Below are positions 11,304 to 22,138 of a DNA stretch of 64,000 nt, in pieces. Both the position numbers and the translations under genes were made by a program. Position 1 is the first letter of the stretch. Every line of letters begins with the position of its first letter. The stretch lies in the NCBI GenBank assembly GCA_038501195.1, contig JBBPUQ010000005.1, positions 1,922,001 to 1,986,000 on the forward strand, given 5' to 3'. Source of the stretch: Nemania diffusa. Taxonomy: Eukaryota; Ascomycota; Sordariomycetes; Xylariales; Xylariaceae. Below the pieces are notes generated by a model, which searched no databases, was not told where the DNA came from, and saw only the letters and a program-made list of their open reading frames with translations.

Positions 11304-14300
11304 ATGCTTCGCGCACAAGAAGCCATCACACGTCTAATAATGGAATCCCCAGTATCGCCGTCTAATTATCTATTTGTGGCCGAGAATCCTAGGGCCTATG
11401 CAAACAATGATGACTCGTCCGGATCCGACTCGGAAAGTTCCGATGATCATGATCATGATGAGCTATTTGGGCTTGAAGCGAAGCCTGTCACGGAGTTGCT
11501 TGACGAAATTCTGAGTCATCTCCATCACATAGATTTGGAGCAGATTGAACATGATATTAACTTGGATCGAGAGCATCTCGCAGCCGCCACCGACGACAAG
11601 GATAACCCGACTGTTTTGCATATTTTGGCAGGCTCCAAAAAGGACGATCTACCAGCTATCGCAAAGCTTCGTCCATTAGTCGAGTTCCTTATTTTACACC
11701 CAAAGGACCTAATGTCCCAGATTGACAGGGCTGGTTGCACACCGCTTCACAGAGCAATTGAGGAAGGGAAAAAAGATCTCGTAGAATTAATGTGTCAAGT
11801 ACACCCAGAGATCAACAATATACTGTCGATCCAGAGTCATCAGAATAACAACTGTCTCCATATCGCAATTAAAGACGAGGTCGAATTTCTTCCATTTCTA
11901 ATTCAACACGCCGCGCCTCAGACACTATGTGCCAAGGACAGCAATGGTAACACGCCACTTCACTTAGCAGTCCAGTTTGATCACTGCAAACCGAATCAGC
12001 TTAGAATAATCCAAATAATGGTTGCTAAATGCGATGGAATGATGAAGGAATCAGAAGAGACTTATAACTCTGACGAAAAGAGTATTCTGACTTATAACGA
12101 TAGTCAGCTCTCGCCTTATCTTCATCACGTTAAATCTTGTGAAGCTGCTGAGGCTGGCAAGATACGGAGAAGGCAGGCACGCCATGCCAAGACCGAAAAG
12201 ACAGCCAGAGATCGAAATAAGGCTGGGCCAAATCGTGGTGATGGGCCGTCCGGAAAGGACGACAGAGCGAGACGCAGAATAGCTCCTCCCGATACCCCTG
12301 GTGCTCCGCGGGATGAGCGGCGAGAGACAATAGGTGAGCTCAAGCCGCCATCTCGTTCTGGTACGGTGCTTATAGAACCGAGCGGAGGAGCTTACTCTAT
12401 GGATTACGGTGGGAGAGAAATCGGTCTCGGAAGCTCACATGCCCCTGCACACCCAGAGTCTTCGAGATATTATAATACCGGAACTATAGTCGTTGATGAT
12501 CAAAATCTAGCGTCCGGCGCGCTCAGTGATTATTATGAAATGGATACAGCTGCTATTAGCAGAAGACCTGTAGATCCACGGCTTAATTCCATTAGACGCG
12601 GAGAGGTTTCGAGGCCTAAAACTAGGTCTAGGCGGTCTGATAAAAACGGGAGCGAAAAGGGATCTCGCACTAAGCCATCTAAGGAGTCGATCCAGGAGAT
12701 ACGTTTATTTCTCAAACAACACTATCTCCGAGAGCGGAACCACGATGCAGCGTTAGATATATTATACGGACGTAACACGACGTCGGGTGAGTCGTTGCCT
12801 CTTCAGCTCGAGCGACTTGAAAACAACAACAAGGTTGAACTCAAGCAATGCTAAAGCAACAACTACGACTGACTACTACGGTTTAGATCAACAGATATAC
12901 TTTGACCTGTCTGGATATACCACATTGACTCGTCGAAGGTTACAGAAAGGACTCAAGAACGTCAAGTTCGACGATACGCTGCAGTACGTTGAAGTACCGC
13001 AGATTACCATTGAAGGAACCGAGGCGATCCCCAACACCAGCAGGCTTAGAGGTACGATGGAAAAGACAGACCCTAATGGGAATGGCCGTACGGACCTTGC
13101 GTTTATTTTCAGCTGGCTGCGTACTAAGGGTGTCGAGACGATCCTACAGGTCATAGTCGATGATCTAGGTCCGCAGGCCCACGGAGACGAAGCCATTGAG
13201 GAGGCTACTAAGGGCTTTGGCGTCGAAGTCTGGAATTGGAAGAAAATTGACTTGTGCGCAGAGGTCATCGTAACCGCGGCCCCTACTGCCAAAGTTGCCC
13301 ACCTTTACTGGACCGGCAATAACGCCGTGCTTCGAGGCTGGTGTGATGTCGGCGGGCTAAAGAAGCTGCAGAACCTACGTGCTCTCTATATCCATGTCCA
13401 GCAAGCAAGTCTCCCAGGGCCACCGCTCATAATGTCAACTAACGTGCAACTATAGGGCCTTGATTCTCACGCTCGCACTAAAGCAAACATGTCATATTTT
13501 GAGAACCAGATGAAGGCTACCCGACCTGATCTCGAAATAACGTGGGATGGGCTCCAAATGCCACAGGACATGCCCGCCGCGGCAGGATCCAGAGCACCCG
13601 CTAACCGGCCGACGCAGGCATCACAGCACGACTGGATCAGGTGTATGACGGACTTCAAACGACTCCTGAATGAGGCCGAAGCGAACTTCTTACGCACGGA
13701 GAATAGAAAGATCGAGGACGAGATCAGTGAACCCATTAAAGTCGCGCTAATCGACGACGGCGTGAACATAAGCGAACTCGAATACACCCCGATCGGAGGG
13801 CGGAGCTTCTGTCCACGGACCGAAGAGTATGCCATCCGTATCCGGGCTTTACCCTGTAGGACATTTACTGATACATGATTTTCCACAGCAAGTCGCGCAA
13901 TTTCCCGTACTACGTCTCGAGCTCTGGCCATGGCACTGTTATGGCCAGTCAGATCTATCGGATCTGCCCTCGAGCGCAGCTCTACGTGCTCAAGCTAGAG
14001 GACTACGCAGACGAGAACGGCAACCGGCAGATCACAGCGCGAAGCGCCGCACAGGTGAGTAGGCATCCTTACCCACCACTCCCCTGGCACCACTCACCAC
14101 TCACCTGGCACCACTCACCACTCACCTCCTATCCCCCCAGGCGATCCGCGCAGCCGTCGGCCGCGGCGTGCACATAATAAGCATGTCCTGGACCCTCGAG
14201 CCGCCCAGCGACGAGCGCGCCCGCGCAGACCTAGACAGCGCCATCGCCGACGCCGTGCGCCGGCGCGTCCTCCTCTTCTGCAGCGCCAGCGACGGCGGCG

Positions 14301-14842
14301 CGCGCGAGGACCTGAGCTACCCCTACGCCGCCGCGCACAGCAGCGCCTTCCGCATCGGCGCCGCCTACGCCTCGGGCGCCACCGACGCCAACGTCGGCAG
14401 CACCGGCAAGATCGACTTCACCTTCCCTGGCAACAACGTCGAGGTCCTCTCATCGCTCGCCGGCCGAGGCGCAGTGGGAGTAGGAGGAGGAGGTGCAGGC
14501 GGGGACGCCACCTTCCGCTACCGCACCGGCTCCTCTGTTGCTACCGCCCTCGCCGCCGGCCTCGCTGCCCTCGTCCTCTACTGCGTCCAGGTGCGCCTGC
14601 TCCGCGCGCGCAGGGACGAGGCCGAGGCCGTCCGCACCCAGTTCCGCCGGCTCACGGAGCACGAGCAGATGATGAAGGCATTCCGCAGCATCGGCGTCAC
14701 CGAAGAGAGCAATTACAAGTACGTCGCTGTGTGGGATACGTTCGAAAAGCCTGTCCGGAAAAGCAAGGAGATGGCTAAAGACCGGTGGGTCGATCTCGTT
14801 GCCGGCATTGGCGCCGAATTATGCTTGAAGATCTCGGCCTGA
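11304..14842 (+). CDS. ankyrin-repeat subtilisin-like (S8) protease
   Basis: Five exons (11304-12786, 12887-13404, 13456-13826, 13889-14054, 14141-14842) join in frame to 1079 residues. The N-terminal part carries an acidic Ser/Asp patch, then about four ankyrin repeats (AGCTPLHRAIEEGKKD, NNNCLHIAI, NGNTPLHLAVQFD), then a long basic, probably disordered linker. A second region (GRNTTSDQQIYFDLSGY) leads into an S8 domain. Catalytic Asp is in KVALIDDGVNI, His in SSSGHGTVMAS, Ser in TGSSVATALAAGLAAL. A C-terminal helical tail follows. No signal peptide is visible, so it is probably cytosolic, unlike secreted subtilases. Subtilase domains are known as effector domains of fungal NLR-like proteins; here ankyrins stand in for the sensor and no NACHT is present. 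The second intron uses a GC donor. Exon 5 is much richer in GC than the rest. The start could also be the Met 12 codons downstream. Confidence 0.9.
13405..13455 (+). other. GC-AG intron
   Basis: The only junction that keeps the subtilase frame is CAA|GCAAGT to TATAG|GGC. The donor is the classic GC-type GCAAGT, and a CTAAC branch-like site (aactaac) lies before the acceptor. A GT donor 4 bp downstream would break the frame. Confidence 0.7.
14084..14125. repeat. 21-bp exact tandem duplication inside an intron
   Basis: Two identical units beginning ctggcaccactcacc lie in the fourth intron of the ankyrin-subtilase gene (14055-14140). Confidence 0.9.
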
Positions 14843-15318
14843 GAAATCGTAATTAGATTTCATCTTGTTTTTGATACCCACTAGACTAAGTCCTCATTTC
14901 TAACGGTCAAAAATAGACTTGTGAGTACGGAGGCGGTGTATAGAGGCCGGGGACCGGCACATGTATGTTTAAAAATGTGATATATCTGTACCTCAGAGGT
15001 AACTTGTCATTTTTTATTGGGACACCTTTCTTTTCCTGACCCGGTTATCTATAGAGTCTATGATTGATCATTCATCCACCAGTGCACCCATGCACTGACT
15101 GAAAAGGTATATCCTCCCAAAAGTTAGGTCGACGACGCCAAAATAATGCAACGTGGCTATAAATGTAGCAGACGTGAAACTACAGAACGTAAACGCCGAG
15201 CAATGCCATTAAGTTTCATTAATATTCCGTAGAGACAGCTTTATCGCGTCTGCCCCGTCGGAGAGTATCCCAGTGATTCCATCCCCGAGAATATAACAAG
15301 TCGTTACTTTGAGGCGTA
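14843..15318. other. convergent intergenic region
   Basis: 3' flanks of the ankyrin-subtilase (plus) and the DUF3405 gene (minus). Nothing recognised apart from presumed 3' untranslated DNA. Confidence 0.5.
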
Positions 15319-17583
15319 TCAGCCGAACGGCAGCCTGGACTCACTTTCGTAGCCGCTTTCCGTTGGGGCTACATCTTTGATGGGATGCATCAAGATGGGA
15401 GGCAGACACGGGCGGCCATGTATTTCTTCCCACTCTTCGCCCCCTATCTTGGTATCTTCATACCCCATGAGATTGTTATAGAGCCGTTGAGGCGGATTTG
15501 CTCTGTAGTACCAAGTAGTCCCTCCATACCTGGCCTCGCGTCCCCAGCCGATGGCAGAGTTATCGCCTCCGCTCTCACCTTTCTCACCAGAGTTAAACCA
15601 TCGAGCGATGTCCTTGCCTTTCCATGGTCTGTCAAAGAACATTGGCATGGGCGCATAGACAGCTTTCAGGCCATGCAAGAGGGCCACAGTCTGGCATGTC
15701 ATCTCCGAGGCGATGTGATTTCCTCGCAAGTTTTCAACGTGCATGATATCAAGAAGCTTTTTCGAGATTCTTGACTGAGTAACAATCGTCACCCGCCGCG
15801 GTAGTTGCTGAGTTGCGTGAGTAGAGTCGTTAAATCCCCATACGTCATTCGCGCCGACCCACCCACTGTAGTTTACATTGATCATTGGAGCTACAGTGAT
15901 CAGGTCAGCCTCTTCGCCGACACCCCATTTATAGTCGTCCTTTTCAGGCCGGGCTACTGGAGGTTTAGGTCCGACGGGATTAATGAATGGGAAGTCGGGA
16001 GGGCCCCATATGGTATCTTCCCCTGCTAGACGCTCAACTTCTTTTCGAAACTCGGTATCGTAATCACCGTGTACTGAAGGAATGTAGTAGCGCTCGCTTC
16101 GTTCCCATAGACCACGGCGCGGCTGCCGCTTCGCAAAGGAGGACAGTTTTTCTAGGAAATCGTAATGCTGGCCCGTAATTCTGGCATCCATTTCCCAGTT
16201 CCAGACATAATCAAATTCGGGGAACTCCTGTATAAATTTCTGGACTGACAACCATTGAGAGACGTGTACTGTCGCTTTGTCGGGGTCCAATTTCGGATAC
16301 ATAGCCTGTACAGCTTCATCATTCCAAAGTATAGCAATGTCTCTAAACTCAGCGGGGACATTTTGCTGAAGAACGTATTGGTAAGTCCCTTCGTCGTCCC
16401 ATATTGCGTAGGCATTATCTTTGACGTGCACAAATAGGTAAACTTGATACAGACCCCCAGATCGTAGTGACAGTTCTGTGATAAGCGAGCGGATCACTTG
16501 TTTATCATTCTCGTTGTAGTCTTTTCCAGTATATGTTCGTAAAAGCAAGGCGGTCCGGGCTTCCTTGCCCTTAGAATTGCTAGACCCGGATTCCGCTGTA
16601 GGCCGTTTATTAGGGGTCGAAGACGTTCTTCTGAGATCGTCATTGTGATCACGGCCTTTGGGAGTGTCCTCGAGGTCGTAGTCGCTTTTTGCCCCAATAA
16701 ACGCCATTGTCTGCTTATGCGAATAAACCGAGTTGACAAACGGATTTGGTTGGCCTTGTAGATCGAATCGAGCCTTGTTCTTCTGAACGCACTTTTCCTG
16801 CAATTCGCCCCAGCGTACTTTATCCCAGTCTACTGGTGCATCGGAGGTATCGTTGGCATTCTGAAACCCGTACATGCCAAGTCGCGTCTCACGCTCAAAG
16901 CATAGATCTCCATCCATACCCAAAACATCATAACTGCCAATCAGAGGCTCGGGGAAATTTTTAGGAGCTCCTTTGAACACCATTATGTCGGACACCAGCT
17001 CTCCTTCCGGACCCTCGCAAGGGACGTACTTTCCGGTCTTTGCAGTTTGTTTATAATTGGGGTACGGGTCGTAAAAGTATGGGGTGTGAGAAGTGAAATA
17101 GCTTGGCTTGTCGGCAGCTGTTAGTTGAGCTTCGAAGGTGGCGGATCGGGCCTTGCTGGTGTTTAGCGTGTTCAATGTCTGACCGTATATCGCATCCGCC
17201 CCGAGTACACTGCATTCAAATTAGGTCTCCATTTTAGTAACCTAAGTAATATTATTTCAAGATGCTTACCGGCCGAGTTGATCATACTCTAGTCTGAACT
17301 GCTGCCGAATAGCTTCCTGTTGCTCTTCTTGTGCCTCCTTCATTTTATCCTCGAAGCTGGGTATATGGTTTGGATCCTCCTCGTCGTTATGGTCGCTCTT
17401 CTTTTCGTCTAGATTTGGCTCACTTGGAATGTTGACCACACCCTCGCCAGAGTTCTGCTGGATAACATCCCCATAATTTCCAGAACCATGCAACATAAGC
17501 CAATATAGCGTGACCACGGTGAACCCAAACACTAACAGACCTTTGGGTCGCAACAACCACCGGCGGGGCTGCACTGCCAGCAT
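15319..17583 (-). CDS. DUF3405 family type II membrane protein
   Basis: Two exons (17583-17270, 17209-15319) with a 60-bp intron give 734 residues. A short basic N-terminus is followed by one hydrophobic segment (GLLVFGFTVVTLYWLML, about residues 15-31), then a charged stem with a possible coiled coil (MKEAQEEQQEAIRQQ). The large C-terminal domain matches the fungal DUF3405 family: ALLLRTYTGKDY, LYQVYLFVHVKDNAY, FDYVWNWEMDARITGQHYD and NLRGNHIASEMTCQ. The D-A-R motif after WNWEM and the overall layout resemble Golgi glycosyltransferases, so a lumenal sugar-transfer role is likely but unproven. The gene is convergent with the ankyrin-subtilase. A basic Ser-rich loop near residues 285-315 is probably flexible. 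Confidence 0.9.
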
Positions 17584-20500
17584 TGCAGATAATGACTCGA
17601 GGTACCAGATACAAATTTCGGACTGGTTGGGTAGTTAAGTTGTGTTACAGACTTTCTAATGCCAGCAGAAGTGCATTAACATGGCGGTCGGGATTGGCGA
17701 TCGTTTAGAAATACGATTACCGTCAGGCGGGTTGAGTATTAAAGACGTAGGGAAACGGCACGTCAAGGCAGTTCTCTCGGAAAGAGGTCGTAGGAATGGA
17801 GGTGGTGAGCGTAATGAGCGTGGTGACTCCTATCAAAGGACGTCGGGTATAATATCCCTTGAGACAGGTATCTGCTTGATTAGGGAGGGAGAGATAACAT
17901 TTGGGGGATTTATTGCCACTTGCGAAGAAGTTAGTTAGACAAAGGCCAGGCTAGATTGGGTTGACGCGAACAAACGTATATATGTTGTGAACACGTTGAT
18001 TGTGGTACAATTTGGTACAGAGCACAAAAGTTGCGTCAAGAGAAACAGCCTGGCCTTGATCACGACTACTTAGGTCAGATGTTGGTGGAAAAGGGATTGA
18101 AGGAAACAAGAGGAAAGAGAGAAGGATTGAACGGTGTGAAGGCACATGTGTGAGGACTATTTAGGTAGGCAGGCAGGACGGAAGGGATAAACATACATAG
18201 GGCGGGTAGGTATGAGGAGAGGTATGTACGAAGAAAAGGTGTTATCAGGTATCTACGTAGATGTAGACACAAGTATAGAGAGGTGGTTGAGATAAAAATG
18301 CAAGGAAGATGGAGAAGCGCATCGCCAAGGCCGTAGATTCCACAAGAAAGATGACTGCGCCGCTGCGGTAGACAGGTGGAAGGGATAGCTTAAGCATGGG
18401 ATGGCAACGTGAAAGACCGGGGTTGTGAGCTAGGGGGTCCATCGCGGCAGGTACAGTAGGGGAACATGTTACAATACAGTAACCTCACCTTATAATCCCG
18501 TGCCAATCAGAATTGTTAGGTATAGCCCAAGTGCCTATCTAGTGCACAAGACACTGTGGGGGTATGCGACATGCAGTTTTGAAATTGAAATCCCCTATTG
18601 TCTTTGTTGCTTGCTACTGGACGTGCACTAGAGCTCTAGTCTACATCGGCCCCCGAATCGCTACTGAGCGCCCAGCTCAATCTAGCACAACTAACACGAC
18701 TTGACATCAATCAGTTACCAGTCTATACATGTATGTACATCCGTACAACCCAGGTCTATTAGTGCTTGATAGAGAATAGGTAACTACGTGGTTAGGTAGC
18801 AGGGCAGACAGAATTAGAGAATGTAGCACATCAAACAACAGCGCAACAAGCCTGTTAATGATTAGGTTATGATTGTCAGGGATAGGGACTTGTCCCTATA
18901 AGAAATAAGAAATACCTACACTGGAACCACTCAAGCAGAATCGGAAGTTGAAGGCCCAGACCCTGCCAAGTCTTTCTTGATGAGGATTGGCGCTAAGAAA
19001 CAAGTAGATTTCCTTATGATGCGCACCCGCAAAACAACGCCGTTATTGCCTTGTACCGTCTGCATATATAGTCTATCACATGGTGCTTATGGAAGTGAAT
19101 TTGTTCACTTTTCTTACATGTTTGCTTTATTTACCCATTCCCATCCGTATTGTCTAAGTTGGGTTTTACCTACTTGCAAAAATTCTCTTAGTTTCTCGTG
19201 TGTGCAGACCGCCCCTGTTACCCTGCTCCCGGCTCTACAGTGCAGTAGTTGCACTGTAGGATGTGTCAATCATGGGCTACTGTCCACTCTGGGGTTATGG
19301 AGCTCCTACTACCTATGTACGTACATCGATAACCAGGTACAGAGATTCAAGTTGTGCCATTGAAATCTGCTTCGGCCGGGTGCATATATTAAATAGATAA
19401 CCGCGCAACACATACCTACCTGGCACTCCGTTTGCTCCGGAGGTAATGTGCGACGTGGTTTCTTAGCAAAGTCTTATATATATGACCGGACAGCGCGATT
19501 TTATCCATGATTGCTCTCTCCATTTCCGCTATTGGTGGGTGCTGAAACAAACCGGCGCGGTGACGTCGGTAGATCTGACCCGGAATCGTAAGGATCTCCG
19601 GCACCCAAGATTACAAGTATAGGTCGATGGGGCTTACGCAAGCCTCACAAATGGCTTAGCGCCTCCATGCGCTAGGAGCGTGCTTGCAGCAGTCCAACAG
19701 CGCACATTTCTGGAAGCTCGAACCAGCTCGAGCCAACGGTGTGTAACGGGCAGTGCCGCATGCTCTCAAGCCACCTGTTGTCGCCGAACCTATCGCATGT
19801 CGGATCCTACGACAATCCGAAACAGCACAGCACAACATGTGGTCTAAATAAATCTGGAAATTATATCAGCAATAACGTGTATGGTATGGGGCTCTTTGAT
19901 GCCGTTGTGCGGCGTGGCGTGCGCCTTCCAAATGCAGCACTACGCTAGGCATCTACTGAAGATTATCTGCGCCCCATACAATAACGTCATTCTAGTCCAG
20001 GGTATTAGCTCGACCCGGGGTCCCGACTCGTTGCTTATGACCGAGTGCCGGCTCCGCGCTTCCTCATCCCGTTTGAAGTCATTGCAAGTCTAATGAATCA
20101 GGAATATACATTCATCAAGATCTTCTGATACTAGTCAGGTAATTAGGGTAGTACTCTATCTACTCGGCAACTCTACACTCGCAACACCATAGGCACTCTC
20201 TGCTTACATTTGTTCAGATGGTGACCACTTGCAACAGTGTGTGTATGACGCGGCGATGCAGTGTCATCGTCGTACTGGAGTGCAGACTTCGGTGAACTGA
20301 TCAGATTTCTTGGATAATACAATGCTGTCTGTAGCCAGTAGCAAACAAGTAGGTATCACAAATTGAGATCCCGTGCGTTTGTCCGTAGCAGGGGTTAAGG
20401 TCATCTTACCCATTTGGCCTTAAATTTTAGTTAAGTGTTTGCATCGGAAAGCAGCATCTAATTTTTACCTTCTATTTAATTATTTAATTATAGAGAAAAA

Positions 20501-22138
20501 TGTATTATACGGCCCACATTATTTACTCCATGAATCCGATAGGCTAATAGTGTCTTGCTCGCGAGAATTAACGCAGCGCCAACGCAGTCCCAAGCTATTA
20601 TATAGCAAGCGCCCTGTTTCATACCTAGTCAGGAACACAAACAATCAACGAAACCTATATCGAACATATATTACTTGGCAAGAAACATATACGACGCCGG
20701 CCGAATCTACGAAACACCGTGTGACCCCGACCGCGCAAGTCCGGCGACACAACGAACCGCCGGCTGCTTACGTCTGAGACTATAGATTAGGTACGTATCC
20801 CTTCAAAGACGAGACGAAGGGAGATTATCGTAGCGTGGCCGTACATGCGCCTTCGTACGCGTGTGAACCACAACATCAGATCGGAGATCTGCTAGTCGTG
20901 TGTGGTGAATCAATTGATGATAGCTCGAGTGGCGAGTTGTAGTCTACAGTTGAATTGAGAAAAAGAGGGAGGAGAGAGAAAAATGCTCCGAGACGTTTAA
21001 TGACGCCACATAAGTATCGTGTCCGTAGATATCCGTCGTTCTTCCACGCCTCGATAATGCATGGATGAAAACCATGTGTATGATTTCATCTATTCTATCA
21101 TATCATAACGAAAATCAATCGCATAGTCAGATAAAAATATCAATTGGTTGGTCTTGAAACAAATAAGCAGAAAATTCGTAAGCGTGGTGCATGGTGCAAC
21201 AACTCAGTGATCATGATAAAATCGATTCAGCATAGCACATGTAATTTCCGTTATCTCTCACAGGTATTGAGCGTAGGCAACAACAGCCTCTTCCGGAAAG
21301 TCGCCATCTTACGATGTACGACAGAAAGTTGACCACAAGTATTCGCGAGACTGAAGCTTAGCATAGTGGAGACATGCAGAGTATGGTGGTGTAAAGTATT
21401 ATTGCATTATACTATTATACCAACGGACGGCAAGCATTTACACTCGTCATCCGTGAAGTTCCTTTCCGCATGGTGGTAAAAGCAACATGTGTCTCGCCGA
21501 GATCACCGCCCGTCCCCATACCGCGGGCTCATTATGGCCCGATGTCACGCCTTCTAACCCTTACCATGTCTGAGATGAAAAAGAGCCAGGCAAGAACTGC
21601 CCCTCAAGCTACCTATCTATCATCCACCTTAGACTAGGAAGCAACAATGTAGTATGCCAAATATCCACGCGAAATAGTACTCTTTAGACAGGAGAACGCA
21701 ACCGCTTTGCCCCCCATGATTATCTTACAAACGGAATCCTTCCTTCACTTTATCTCAAACCCAAGAAATAGATAGAAAACCAGCACCTTGGACAAGGGGC
21801 TGTGGGTATATATAATAAGGGGTAGGCAGTTGGTATCAACCCAAGCCTGAAACCCAAGAGCAAAGAGCGCAGTAGGGTATATAGCTCGCTGATAGAATTG
21901 AAACCAAGAATCCAATAGTATGCAAATTTCCAGAAATTTGTGTAAAAGATCACAGAACGCCATGGCTGAATGCGGTGATAACGTTGATGAAACGAATGTC
22001 GATTGAACGACAAGAGGGGAGAGATATATATGTATAGAAAGAACGCCGTATGCTTCGTATCGTAAGAGGTTAAGGTTGATACCAGGTAAGCTTTGCGTAG
22101 AAACGTGACTTAAGAGCGGATGCCTGGGGTTCATCCAG
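17584..22138. other. long intergenic region, no convincing gene
   Basis: About 4.5 kb between the DUF3405 start and the LIM gene stop. It contains only short frames with no domain signal, including one of 128 codons at 18977-19363 (plus) that I reject. A 10-bp hairpin is listed separately. The left end should hold the DUF3405 promoter and the right end the LIM 3' untranslated region. Confidence 0.5.
19235..19259. other. perfect 10-bp inverted repeat (hairpin)
   Basis: Arms CTACAGTGCA and TGCACTGTAG flank a 5-base loop, gtagt. No T-run follows and no gene is adjacent, so the function is unknown. Confidence 0.6.

Noticed and set aside
18977..19363. 128-codon plus-strand frame rich in Cys and Ser
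   Set aside because: No signal peptide, no homologous motif; covers the hairpin; likely non-coding.
21745..22134. 129-codon minus-strand frame after the LIM gene
   Set aside because: Lies where the LIM 3' untranslated region should be; composition hydrophobic but without motif.
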